64,000 bases of DNA, from NCBI GenBank assembly GCA_012934845.2, contig WNNJ02002165.1, forward strand, positions 55,052-119,051, in the 5' to 3' direction. Below are positions 21,405-32,099 of this stretch, one piece after another. This DNA is from Pomphorhynchus laevis. Its lineage: Eukaryota; Acanthocephala; Palaeacanthocephala; Echinorhynchida; Pomphorhynchidae. The notes under the pieces are model-generated. The model was given only the letters and a program-made list of their open reading frames with translations, was not told the DNA's origin and ran no database searches. How positions within the stretch are numbered: the stretch's first letter is position 1; each line of letters opens with the position of its first letter. The position numbers and the translations under genes were made by a program.

Positions 21405-22460
21405 TTAAATCAGCTAACTGAGTCTACGTATTTAATATAATTATAAAATAAACAAAACATAATAATGCTAAATCAAAATTTAATAATTAAATAATAAAAT
21501 TAATAATTGTTTTTAGATTTTCTATAATTTAAATCAAGTTAAAAAAATGAAATTTAAAAAAACGTCATTTTTATGAATTGACTAATAAATAACAGACGTT
21601 GTATCAGAATAAGAATTAGAGGTCATCAGGAGGAACTGCTATGCTATCAGGTTTCGGCCCTAACTCCTCTACCTAACATAGCAGCGGGGTCATATACATG
21701 CTAATGATGTATTTCCTCTGATAAAACTATCTAGTATCTTATTCTAATGCAAAGTATATTTTTATTATCCATCCATACAAATTTGCCACTTAAGAGTTTA
21801 AATTTATTCTTTATATTATTGTGTTGATTTATATATTTTACTATTTTCTGCTTGATGTTATTTTTATAGTAACCTAGTTTAAAATATGTATCTATTAAAT
21901 TATTTAAATGATTTTGAAGAAAGCCAATATCATTACATATTGTTGCAATTCTTAAAATTTCATTATTTAATGTATTATATTTTATATTATATGGTATGCA
22001 TGAATGCTCATGCAAAAATATGTTTCTTGTAAATTTAAATATGTCATCTTTACGATATAAATTAATAGTAGTTTTAGTTAATGTTAATTTAATGTTCATA
22101 TCTAGATATACACCTTCTTTATCATTAATATTGGTTTTGTTAAGAATAAGGCTTTCTGGATAAATGTGCTCACTAATTGAATAAAAATTATTAGAATTAA
22201 ATACACATATATCATCAACGTATCGAAACATATATTTCATATCTTTATAAAATTTAAATTTATTTTTTAAACAGTTATGAACAAATTCATATTCTATAAA
22301 GCTTAAAAACAAGTCAGCTATAATTGGGCTACTATTACCACCCATTATAACACATTTTACTTGTCTAAATATAGATGTTCCTACATTTAAATAATTTTGA
22401 TTTGTCAAAATATTTAAGGATTCTATTAATTCAATTTTATCAATGTATTTATATTTATTT
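21405..22460 (-). mobile_element. Penelope-like family A, copy 2
   Basis: A 3' region at 21405-21730 (starts AAATCAGCTAACTGAGTCTA on the plus strand) is followed by the reverse transcriptase at 21731-22408, with the frame continuing to about 22460. There it stops abruptly against family B sequence. The structured block at 21630-21690 pairs CTGCTATG with CATAGCAG. It is broken at the 5' side. Confidence 0.75.
21731..22408 (-). pseudogene. Family A reverse transcriptase, copy 2
   Basis: 225 open codons covering palm to C-terminus: IFRQVK then MGGNSSPIIADLFLSFIEYE (motif B), MFRYVDDICVFN (motif C, catalytic Asp pair), YLDMNIKL, INLYRKDDIFKFTRNIF, and CIPYNIKYNTLNNEILRIA. The lineage is that of Penelope-like reverse transcriptases with MGG.S.PIIADL motifs. 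The N-terminal half is missing, so it is a fragment. No endonuclease domain is visible here. Confidence 0.7.
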
Positions 22461-22520
22461 GTTTATTTATTTATTTTATTAATTCGATTCCATTTTTCCT
22501 TGCTCATAAAACGTCTATTT

Positions 22521-23035
22521 GGATGATATTCACATATGAGTACGGGAAAATGTACATATTCTTGATTGTAAGATAACTTTGAATAAGATACTTTGGAGAA
22601 TTTGCGAAAAAGCTGAGGCAGTAATCGATTTGATGGAAAAGAAGCGATGAAAGAAGATAATACTAGAACGGAATTCGATAAGGGGGTGGATACAGCGGAT
22701 GTTACGGAGAATTAAGTTAGATGAGCGGACCTTGTTACGGACGAAGGATTTAAGCGAAAGGTGATCATTGAAATGGAATCCTAAGAAAGTTAGATTGTGT
22801 ACTATGTGGATGATTGATGTGGCAAAAGATACAGTGGGCGGATATATGTTTGGTTTACGGGGGAGGATCGACATTATTTTAGACTTGTCGAGGTTTAGAA
22901 CGAGATGGAGATTGGAGAGACGTTTGTAGATAGAATAAGTGCAGTTGGAGGCAGAAATGCCGATATTGTGTTGGATGATATTCACATATGAATACGGGAA
23001 AATGTACATATTATTGATTGTAAGATAACTTTGAA
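22521..23035. repeat. 63-bp direct repeats flanking a LINE piece
   Basis: 22521-22583 and 22973-23035 are near-identical (about two differences), both beginning GGATGATATTCACATATG and ending ATAACTTTGAA. They flank 389 bp of unrelated LINE sequence. This is the form of a target-site duplication, though unusually long. Confidence 0.85.
22584..22972 (-). pseudogene. Jockey/CR1-like LINE reverse transcriptase piece
   Basis: Minus strand: LHLVLNLDKSKIM (palm motif D region), then HNLTFLGFHFNDHLSLKSFV and ILRNIRCIHPL, the classic LGF.FD..LS thumb of jockey/CR1-type LINEs, ending FFHRFFSIKS. The catalytic YADD part and the element's 3' end are both missing, which is odd for a simple LINE insertion. 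The same FFHRFFS.KS motif recurs at 58.5 kb. Confidence 0.7.
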
Positions 23036-23259
23036 GGATAATAATCTATCCACAACATTATACAGATCACAATTACATGCATCCTAATTGTACTCAAAGT
23101 AGTACTGTTAAACGATCAATTATATTCAATAAAATGGTGTGCCTGCAACGGGTAAGTTGTAGTGAACATAACTTTGTTCAATATTTGATTCTACTTAAAA
23201 CAATCTAATGTTAAGATGTTATCAAAATTCGATTATTTACAAACAAGGGAAGAAGATTA

Positions 23260-24680
23260 GAAAGCATCCTCGCATATTTTGGCTAACATCACATGTATTC
23301 ATACATTTTCACAATGTTTTTAGAAACTTGTGTGAGTATCTAAAACATACAGGTACCTTGGAACATTACATAACATTGTAGGCATAAAGTTAAAACTGTA
23401 TTTTAAATTCAATGGCAAAATCATCGATACGCTCATTTGATCCAGATTCCATCCTGAACAATTAGTTTCTCACTCAAGACAACTACTGCATATGCTTAAA
23501 TAGTTTTTTGAATTTATGATTTTTTGAAATTTTAGCTTTACTGGATAGAAAATCGTTGCAATTTGTTATAGACAAGGTATTATTTTACTACTTGGTTATA
23601 GATTTTTCCAATTACAAAGCCATTGTATTACTTTACAGAATAACGTATTCGCGTTCTTGAGCACATGCTGTGCTTGAAAAATGGCAAGTTTTTGCTCGAA
23701 AAAAAAATTCCTTCTTATATCATGGCTACATTTAGTCATGTGATTGCACAAAAGTCATGATCAGCAAAGTGAGGCATTACGTAATTCTATTTAAATATCT
23801 TCCATGTTGTATATTGCAAATTATCCTTGAACCAGCAAATTGGATGAGCAGTTACAAGTTCTCTTTTTGTAAAAAATATATATTATATTAATTTTTAAGG
23901 ATCAGAATAATTGCAACTTTGGAATAAATAATTTCGTAGGCAGTTGTCGAGATTATTTTATGCTAGAAATTTAATTTGTACATTGAACCGTTTTCTGTAT
24001 CAACAGGTTTGTTATTCGTTGTTAGATAAACTAGAAAATTGTTGAAGTTTAAAGCTTTTAAAATAAGACGACGCAATTTCCGTTAACAACTTTTTACTTT
24101 CTAGAAAAACTACTACTTGCCATTCGTGTGTTTGTTATTATGTATTTTACAAATACATGCGGAGGCATATGATTCCTGCTGGTAGTTATTTTGTGTTCTA
24201 ATTTAACTTATTCAGTCGATGATAAAATGGCGGTGAATACTTTTCCTCAAAACTTTCTTCATGTTGCATCTTGATTTGTAACAAATCAAGATTTAACAAA
24301 TTCGTAGTTTTAATTTCTTATAATGACTTTGTTATCGATAATTTAACATTTTATAGGAATTAATATATAACGTTCATTGATCGTTGAGGATAAAATGACC
24401 AAATTTGTGAATCAGAAAAATCAACTTTATATTCATGTCAGTATTAAGTAATATCTATCAAATAAAAAATATATTTTGTATTTATATTATCAAATTATTT
24501 TATTTTACTAAAATTAATAATATAATTTATATAAATTATATATTAAAAATATTTTTATATGCTAAACGCTATATTTACTTGCGTATATTCCTTCTAAGGT
24601 ATGTCGTAAATTGTATTAAGTGATCGCTTTTAATCTGCATCAACGATATAAAATTTTAAATTTTAAAATTTAATTTTAGA
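23260..24680. other. Unassigned AT-rich stretch
   Basis: No recognised coding region on either strand. Short AT-rich open frames (for example 24435-24623) have low-complexity Ile/Tyr-rich translations and look like chance. Confidence 0.4.
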
Positions 24681-24684
24681 TACA

Positions 24685-26110
24685 AATCAAATCAGCTAAC
24701 TGAGTCTACGTATTTAATAAAATTATAAATAAACAAAACATAATGATGCTAAATCAAATTTTAATAATTAAATAATAAAATTAATAATTGTTTTTAGATT
24801 TTCTATAATTTAAATCAAGTTAAAATAAAAAATTAAAATTTAAAATAAAATTCATTTTTATGAATTGACTAATAAATAACAGACGTTGTATCAGAATAAG
24901 GATCAGAGGTCCTCGGGATAAACTGTGATGTTATCATGTTTCGGCCCGGATTCATCGACCCAGCATATCAGCGGGTCGAAATACATGCTATTGACGTATT
25001 TTCTCTGATAAAATTTGATTATATAGTAACTTATTCTAATACAAAGTATATTATTTATTATCCATCCAAAAAAAATTTCAGCTAATGATTTTAAATTTAT
25101 TTTTAATATTATTGTGCTGATTTATATATTTTACTATTTTCTGCTTGATGTTATTTTTGTAGCAACCTAGTTTAAAATATGTATCTATTAAATTATTTAA
25201 ATGATTTTGAAGAAAACCAATATCATTACAAATTGTTGCAATTTTTAAAATTTCATTATTTAATGTATTATATTTTATATTATATGGTATGCATGGATGC
25301 TTATACAAAAATATGTTTCTTGTAAATTTAAATATGTCATCTTTACGATATAAATTAAAAGTAGTTTTAATTGATGTTAATCTAATGTTCATATCTAGAT
25401 AAATACCTTCTTTATAATCAACATTAGTTTTATTAAAAATAAGCCTACTTGGATGAATTTGTTCACTTATTGGATAAAAATTATTAGAATTAAATACACA
25501 TATATCATCAATGTATCGAAACATATATTTTATATATTTATATTGTTTAGATTTAGTTTTTACACAGTTATGAACAAATTCATATTCTATAAAGCTTAAA
25601 AACAAGTCAGCTATAATTGGACTACTATTACCTCCCATTGGAACACCTTTTACTTGTCTAAATATAGATGTTCCTACATTTAAATAATTTTGATTTGTCA
25701 AAATATTTAAGGATTCTATTAATTCAATTTTATCCATATATTTATATTTACTTGATGGAATAATTTTTGTTAGATATACGTTATAGTTATTATAACATAT
25801 ATATGTATATCTTTTTCCGAATACAAGAATAATAAATTTTTCTAATGCATCTTTAATATCTGCTAAATCTAGATTTGTATAAAGCGTACTAAAATCGTAA
25901 TGATTTTAATTCTGAAAGTTCATTCTATTTGTGTGCTCTAAAAATTCTTTTGTAGAATTAATACTGAAATAGTGTTTTATACCTGATTTAATTTCGATTA
26001 CCTTGTAATATTTTTTGAAGTGTGCTTAAAAGTTTTAAAGCTTTTTGCATATGGAGACAAAGTTAGCTTTATCAATAGTTGTTATTATATAGTTTTTTTC
26101 AATATGAGGC
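24685..26110 (-). mobile_element. Penelope-like family A, copy 1 (longest)
   Basis: The 3' region at 24685-25077 begins AAATCAGCTAACTGAGTCTA. It is followed by the reverse transcriptase at 25078-25737 and upstream parts to about 26110 on the minus strand: HYDFSTLYTNLDLADIKDAL, KHYFSINSTKEFLEHTNR and KNYIITTIDKAN. These are the fingers motifs expected N-terminal to the palm. The structured block at 24920-24990 has perfect TCGACCC/GGGTCGA pairing. The element is broken in several places and lacks its 5' end. Confidence 0.75.
25078..25737 (-). pseudogene. Family A reverse transcriptase, copy 1
   Basis: 219 open codons with MDKIELIESLNILTNQNYL, then SIFRQVKGVPMGGNSSPIIA (motif B), MFRYIDDICVFN (motif C), YLDMNIRL, NLYRKDDIFKFTRN and CIPYNIKYNTLNNEILKIA. 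It is closely similar to copy 2 over its length, and the upstream frame continues beyond the first Met, so this is an internal part of a longer protein. Known role of the family: reverse transcription of its own RNA. Confidence 0.75.
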
Positions 26111-26422
26111 TTATATTTCTTTCAATATATAGTTTTTTTTCAATATTTTTTTTCAATATTTTTTTAATATGAGGTTTAATTACAAAAAGAAATTTATGCT
26201 ATAAAAATTAAAATATTACCTTAATCAATGCATATAAATGCTTTACTAATTGTTTGTATTTTATTTAAGACAAAATACATATAATTTTATACCAGTATTA
26301 ATTTCGATTACCCTACAATATTTTTTTAAATATTACATTGGTAATATAAAATTTTCTATTCAACTTCCAAAATGCTCCATTAATTTCCGGTATTGTTCTA
26401 TATATAACAATCTAACAGTTAC

Positions 26423-26478
26423 ATCTAACACTTACAATAACCGTTTGTGTATAAGAACGGTTATTGTAAGTGTTAGAT
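26423..26478. repeat. Perfect 23-bp-arm palindrome
   Basis: 26423-26445 is the exact reverse complement of 26456-26478 (core ACACTTACAATAACCGTT) with a 10-nt loop. The block GTTAGATTCCTA then repeats just downstream (about 26472, 26500). Confidence 0.9.
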
Positions 26479-26678
26479 TCCTAGTTGGTGTAAGGTGGTG
26501 TTAGATTCCTATAAGGTGGTGTTATGACCTCAGTATCGGTTATTCTTCTAGTATTTCTCTATAGTTTGAACACTTCAATACTCGAGCAAAAACATATTTT
26601 TGACAGTTAATGTTTATATGTTGAATTAAGATTTTTCACAATACATTGTAAATCCCGTAGCTCAAATAAATTATTTCT

Positions 26679-26890
26679 TCATTTGGTCGGCTTCATAAAT
26701 TATCCTCGTGTGAATTCTTTAATCCTAGATGCAGCACTGTACACTACAATCAGCGTAGGTGAACCTCATCAGCAGTGAGCCTACGTAGGCTCACTGCTGA
26801 TGAGGTCCACCTACGCTGATTGTAGTGTACAGTGCTGCATCTAGGATTAAAGAATTCACACGAGGATAATTTATGAAGCCGACCAAATGA
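26679..26890. repeat. 212-bp near-perfect loopless palindrome
   Basis: Arms of 106 bp meet at 26784/26785 (CCTACGTAGG) with one mismatch seen (GTGAACC against GTGGACC). From the centre outward each arm reads GTAGG, CTCACTGCTGATGAGG, TCCACCTACGCTGATTG and then unique sequence to GGTCGGCTTCAT. The inner part matches a repeat found singly at 51850-51895. Recent inverted duplication is likely, since arms normally diverge fast. Confidence 0.95.
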
Positions 26891-26899
26891 TGATACTCG

Positions 26900-28450
26900 C
26901 TCGTGTATGCAATTATTCATTCTAAATTATTTCTCTTTACAAATGCATTCAATGTTATTTAAAGTTTCGTAGTCACTTTAAAGTAGTAGATATTATCAAG
27001 GAGCAGCTCACCAGTTGTCACTTTAATCGATTTACCAATAATAACGAAAATGCGCGGATTATCGAAAGTTGGCCAAATTTGTGTTCAATACAGTAAATGT
27101 AGTATTTGTGTTCAATACAGTAAATTTATTTACAGATGTTTAACGAGTCGAGTAGTCACAGTGCGAAAGCGTCATTAAATAGTGAACGAAACGCTCTTGT
27201 ATAAATTGTAAATTCTTTAATAAGTGATCGTTTCATACTTTTATCACAAAAATTATAATTTATTTGTTTTGAGAATTTCGCAATATTTTTTTCTCAAGTT
27301 ATCTACTTTACTGCATATTTCTAATAAATTTACTCTGCTGTAAGTATCCGGGAGAAAACTATGCGTAATTGTTATTTGTTTCATATTTAACTTTAATCTT
27401 TTATAATGTTCAATTTATAAAAGACATTTCATAAAAGATAATTTATAAAAAAGTTGTATGGTCTGAATATACCAGATCCATCCTTTAATTGCCAACGATT
27501 ATTAGCAATATTTTTCCTTGTTCAAACACAATTTCCTTTAATTTTGCTATTACAAATTATTGAATGTATCCTAAATTTTAACTTTAGAGTTAATATAAAC
27601 TTGCAAATTAAATTTAATAAAATTATTTAAATTAAAATTATATAATTACAGGATCCGATATACATTTTACGTGCAATTCTTTACTGAAAAACAATTATAT
27701 TTTGCATAATTGCTGATTTATTATGATTTACTTTCATCATATCTATAAATAAAACATAAGCCAGGTTTAATTTTAATTAGTCTCGCATAATTAGTACTTT
27801 CAATGACAAATTAAAAACACTATGGTACTCTCTTCGATATTTGCAAATTAAAACTTTACGCGGAAATAATGTAATTATAAAGTATTTAGGTTGTTTGGTG
27901 ATACCATATGTTTTGTCATAGTCGTTAATCGATATAACATTATGAGTAATTAAGTAGACAACTTGAAAATTGTTTACTCAAAAAGTTTAGATAAATTTTT
28001 TATTTATTTTAAGTTGTCTGCTTAAAGAGAGTTTAAGTCTCGTTTCTTTTTTAAGTTGATCACTAAAAAGGCGATTTTCTTGTTTAACATTAAAAATATT
28101 AATTTTTTATTTTAATTTCATAAAATTTTCATATTTTTTTTATTTTAATAAATTTTGTGTCATTCATTTTATTTTAATTTTGTTAAAATTAATTTTAATT
28201 TAGATAATTTTTTATTTTAATTTAACTTTTTACTGCATGATTTTTAAAATTTAATTTAAAAAAATTCAAATTTTATTAAATTAAAAAAATTAAAAAATAT
28301 ACATGAATACAATAGTGATATCACAACAATCTTATAATCTATCATTTACTATTTTTTAGTTCCAGATCGTAGCATTTACTAATAAAATTTACAATATTAT
28401 TTATTAATATAATAATTATTAGATGAACTTAGATAGATAAGTGATTAACT
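26900..28450. other. Unassigned AT-rich stretch
   Basis: No gene recognised. It contains a small direct repeat (GTGTTCAATACAGTAAAT at about 27081 and 27109) and long T- and A-rich runs at 28080-28300. Confidence 0.4.
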
Positions 28451-28467
28451 TATTTCAAAATCTAAAG

Positions 28468-28660
28468 TTCCAGATCGTAGATCTGGGATGATTGCCTTCC
28501 GGGTAGCAGGAGCTCAAACTCCTGCATTATGACAATTGATGATTGTCACAATTCATCGTTAATAGCATGTGACCGCATTGTTCCATCAATACAGTATATA
28601 AGGCGAGTATATCTTTTCGGTGCAATGGGAAGGACTGTACTATGTAAACTCAGGTTAAAG
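28468..28660 (+). promoter_or_regulatory. Three consecutive hairpins and a TATA box
   Basis: Three perfect 7-bp hairpins in 80 nt: CCAGATC/GATCTGG (28470-28486), GCAGGAG/CTCCTGC (28506-28525) and TGACAAT/ATTGTCA (28530-28548). TATATAAGG follows at 28595-28603 with a plausible start about 30 nt on. The structure could be a small RNA or a promoter-proximal element. It does not fit a tRNA cloverleaf. Function unknown. Confidence 0.35.
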
Positions 28661-28671
28661 ACCCACTGAAA

Positions 28672-29310
28672 TTATCCAGACTTCTTTCTCATACATTTTT
28701 TTGTGCGGTACATACTCTCAAAAGTATGTCGAGAACAAAAATAAATATGAGATATTACATCATATTTTTGTACGGTGTATATATCAACTTTAGAGAGAAG
28801 ATAAACGATGTCGACTCGATACAGAAAAATTTGAAATAGTAAACTATCAAATGTGTAAGGCAAACTTTCTCCAATTAATAACCTTGATCATGCTCAAAAA
28901 TATGAATTTCTCGTTTGACCAGAATCCGCATCAAATCTATGATGGGGTGGTTCGAAAAGAGATTGCACGATAATAGTCGCATCGTCATTGAGTACGACCT
29001 TTTTAGAAATGTCTCAAAAGTGTGCACTAGAACAGAAAATTGCTTCTAACTTCATTGTAGTTGGTCTTGATTTAACAGGCAATGCTGACAACATAGAGAT
29101 ATATGTAATGAGTGCGACAGAAATTCCAACAGACATGTAAATCAAACTTTGCACATTGCTTTCGTAACTTAGCCAAATCGTTGATTGTATCAACCACCGA
29201 ACCAATCCTTTGCTGATATCCAAAAGCCATCCAAAAGCTCTCTTTGCCGAATTCTTTGGTGATGACTTCGAGTCAACTCTTCATATGGCGACGTTTTTTT
29301 TTTTTGAAAA
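28672..29310 (-). other. Coding-like stretch, unidentified
   Basis: Minus-strand reading gives ordinary-looking peptides (29223-29014 open; another frame has RIGSVVDTINDLAKLRKQ and KFDLHVCWNFC), but no family is recognised and frames shift. It lies next to the MULE relic and may be part of it or of another element. Confidence 0.25.
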
Positions 29311-29339
29311 AGGCGTCAACTCGGCACAAGGCTTTTGGA

Positions 29340-29870
29340 AAAAAATTTAACCCCTTACATGGAATTTAATATTATAAATAGTCAGTAGCATTTATTAACG
29401 CTACTTCGTAGTCACAAACTATATTTTGAGGTACAAATAAAAATAGTCTTTTACACTCACTTAAAACTTGACGATAAAGCGCTTTTGATTACCCAGTCAT
29501 CAAAATATATATAATTGGATAAAATCTTACAAATATTTCACTATATATAATCAAAATTTGATAGAATTTAATAGGAGCGGCCCTAAATGTTCCATCAATA
29601 AGGCAAACTCTTGAATTTTCAATTTTCTATAGCAATGGGAAAATATAACAAATCTTTACTCACTATTAACTCCACTATCATGCAAGAGAAACTTATTACC
29701 TTGGTAATCTACTTTTAAATTGTCAGGAATATCGATGTATGCATTTGATGTAATATTGTTAAGTTTGTTTCTATCCCTTTTAATTGAATCGTTCATAGAA
29801 TAAATTGAAGGTAATGCTGTTTTCAAGTCATCATCCTCTAAGTTTGTCTCTGCATATTGTATCCGTGGAT
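29340..29870 (-). pseudogene. MULE-type transposase relic
   Basis: Minus strand from 29850 down: SIYSMNDSIKRDRNKLNN, then IPDNLKVDYQGNKFLLHDSG. After a frame change follow LIDGTFRAAPIKFYQILIIY (first catalytic Asp in DGTF, about 29590), IYILMTG, SKALYRQVLSECK and PQNIVCDYEVA (second Asp, about 29410). This order is diagnostic of Mutator-like transposases. A stop follows ILMTG and the C-terminal third with the last catalytic residue is missing. Confidence 0.75.
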
Positions 29871-30036
29871 TTTCAAAATATTTTTTATTAAGTGAATGGA
29901 TACTTCGAAAACTTGTGAAAATATTTGATATTTGGACTTTTTTGATGCTATAGTAAGATATTACTACCGAGTTATCTGTGTATCTCTGATGGTTTGAAAT
30001 AATTAGAACCGTTTGTCATTAACAAAGGTTTTATGC

Positions 30037-30291
30037 TCAGTTGACCCCCTCATTCGCAATTATTTGCATTTTGCTTAATGTATTTTTCAGCTCAAATATG
30101 TCTAGATTTAAAGTCAATTTTTTGCGTCCTTTACGAAGACGACTTAGCGATAATGTATACTGAATATACCACATGGTGAAACACTCCATGTTAGCACTGG
30201 TGCTTTGCAAAACTCTCAAACTAAAGGTTAACACTAAACTGAAGTAGCGAAATTCCAAAGAGGTAGTCGCCTTAATCGGGATAATAATCAC
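30037..30291 (-). other. Open stretch upstream of the MULE relic
   Basis: 84 open codons (LRKGRKKLTLNLDIFELKNT near the middle), same strand and upstream of the MULE catalytic part. It could be its N-terminal DNA-binding region, but no zinc-binding Cys/His pattern is visible. Low certainty. Confidence 0.25.
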
Positions 30292-30564
30292 TCTTTTTCG
30301 TACGCCTTTAAAACCATCTTTAAAAATTACGAATATTTTGATATACCGTGGTCATTTTGCTGATTGTGTGCTAAAAGTCTCAAAATGCGCTATGCGAACA
30401 GCATGCGTTAACATCTAGGTTATCTTTCTTTCTAAGGGCATTCGTCTTTTCAGAATCATGTTGTTTCCTATTATCAAAAATAGGAAAACATCAAAATCAA
30501 AACAACAATGCTTACTGGGTTGATCTATAAGCTGCTAATTTTCCTCAAATGGATAAAGGCATTT

Positions 30565-30625
30565 GGAGATTTTAAAGTGCTTTCATCAAAAGCACTTTAA
30601 AGACACTTTCATCAAAGTGTCTTTA
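30565..30625. repeat. Two adjacent hairpins sharing a CATC loop
   Basis: AAGTGCTTT-catc-AAAAGCACTT and AAGACACTTT-catc-AAAGTGTCTT follow each other within about 50 nt. The shared loop suggests duplication of a hairpin with compensatory arm changes. Confidence 0.75.
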
Positions 30626-30909
30626 GCAGTGGTAGCCTTACAGGCCCAACTTGTTCCTTGTAGTTTTCTAATTAGTGACATGCTGGCGATTCCGCATACA
30701 AATAAGCTATTTAAGACTCTTGCTAATTTCCAATCTAAGTTATCTAAACCAAACTCGAAATTCTTAGAAACACCGGCATATACACAATCCCAGTGGAGTA
30801 ATACACAATATATCACCTGCCCACTTATTTGTGCGCATTCTACACGGTTAAGATAGCAGATAACTTTTGCTCTCTTCAGTTGTTTTGACACGCAAAACAA
30901 CCGAAGCAA
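30586..30909 (-). pseudogene. LINE reverse transcriptase C-terminal relic
   Basis: 107 open codons. LKRAKVICYLNRVE, VIYCVLLHWDCVYAGVSKNF, FGLDNLDWKLARVLNSLFV and SLIRKLQGTSW fit the post-palm pattern of jockey/CR1-type LINEs (a YC..VW segment followed by L..LQ.RAARV and L...LGW). The catalytic part is absent. The match is by pattern only. Confidence 0.45.
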
Positions 30910-30959
30910 CCTTTTGTTGGTTTTGGCATAATGACTGCCAAAGTCTTATGTATTTTCGT

Positions 30960-31895
30960 GTGCTTATCTTTCGAAGAGGTCGTTGCTCGAAATTGAACGG
31001 ATGAGTTAAAATATTTATGCTTTACAGACCCTCGGAGAAATTTTACCTTGAAAATTTAGGTTTTCTCAAATCATGACACAATACTCGTCTGACTTTTAAG
31101 AAACTAGACATATCGATTATTTTTGAAATGCTTACGTATAATTCCTTGGAATATTTTTGCCTAAGCCAAGAGGCGCATAGGATTAATAAAAATTATATTA
31201 ATAAATTATTAAATAATAATCTATTATCTATATAGATTTTATAAATAATCTATTGCATGAAATTAAAAATATAAATGCTGCATATAGCTTCTTTCATTAA
31301 ACCATTAATATATTTTAAAATTTTACTTTGAAATTTTGGATATTTTTATCTCTATTTATTTTTATTTTTCCCCGTTGGTTTCAATATTCAAAATGTGAAT
31401 CATGCCATTATGAACAAAATTGCTATCTGATAATTGGTTTAATCATCATATAATATAATATGTAATATATATAATACATGTAAGTGTTCTATTAAATATT
31501 TTACATTTGACCTTTGTAATTTTCAGCCTAAATTTTAAAATTTTTTGAGTGTAATGTATTACATTAAAATGAATGTAATTTCGCTTACACGATATATTTA
31601 CGTGTTCACAGCACATTTCCTTAAGACAATTGAGTAAAATGCATGACATTAAAATTAATGTAATTCTGTCCACGCAATAAATTTACATAATTTTCACAGA
31701 ATTTTGTTATAAGACTTTAAATATCCAAGACAATTTTTAATTTAAACAACGTCTATTGAGTTACCTATGAAGATAAGTTTTTGATATTCTTCTTGACATT
31801 TAAACATTTATTACATTTTAGGTATGAAAGCATTAAAATGATATTTTAAATGATAATTTTAAATCGTATTTTTAGTTAACTTATTAATAACAATA
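30960..31895. other. Unassigned stretch
   Basis: AT-rich. Two diverged repeats around 31540-31600 and 31615-31685 share GTAATGTATTACATTAAAAT-like and ACATTAAAATTAATGTAATT words. No gene seen. Confidence 0.35.
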
Positions 31896-31903
31896 ATTAT
31901 TAA

Positions 31904-32075
31904 AGGCCGAATGGTGGAGGCGTGTGCATTGCAAACTCTATGTATGGGGTTCAAACCTCGAGCTTGCACTCGCTCTAGACATCTCTGTAAACACACGTCA
32001 AAGGCACAAGGTCGCGTTATCGAAAAACGTAGGGGCACCCGATGATAAAGCGGGTTCACTCTTCAGTAATAACAA
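31904..32075 (+). mobile_element. tRNA-derived SINE
   Basis: GGCCGAATGGTGGAGGCGTG (from 31906) is a tRNA-Leu/Ser-like D-arm with A box 31912-31922. The B box GGTTCAAACC is at 31948-31957 and a G+C-richer body runs to about 32070. It stands out sharply from the AT-rich flanks. It lacks an acceptor stem and an intact anticodon arm, so it is a SINE head, not a tRNA gene. Confidence 0.65.
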
Positions 32076-32099
32076 AAAAACTTTAAAACTTGAAATGAT

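Larger units (their letters stand above)
22461..23250 (+). pseudogene. Family B Penelope-like fragment, inverted copy
   Basis: On the plus strand, ENV..IDCKITLKDNN, STTLYR, then HAS and the SSTVKRSIIFNK region (about 23005-23140) match the minus-strand family B copy at 20.0-20.2 kb. The fragment is split by a LINE piece at 22584-22972. It is degraded, with no intact frame. Confidence 0.6.

Noticed and set aside
24435-24623. 62-codon open frame
   Set aside because: Ile/Tyr/Lys-rich translation of AT-rich DNA, no motif.
31904-31970. Functional tRNA gene
   Set aside because: A and B boxes are present but no acceptor stem closes and the anticodon arm is not formed; it reads as a SINE head.
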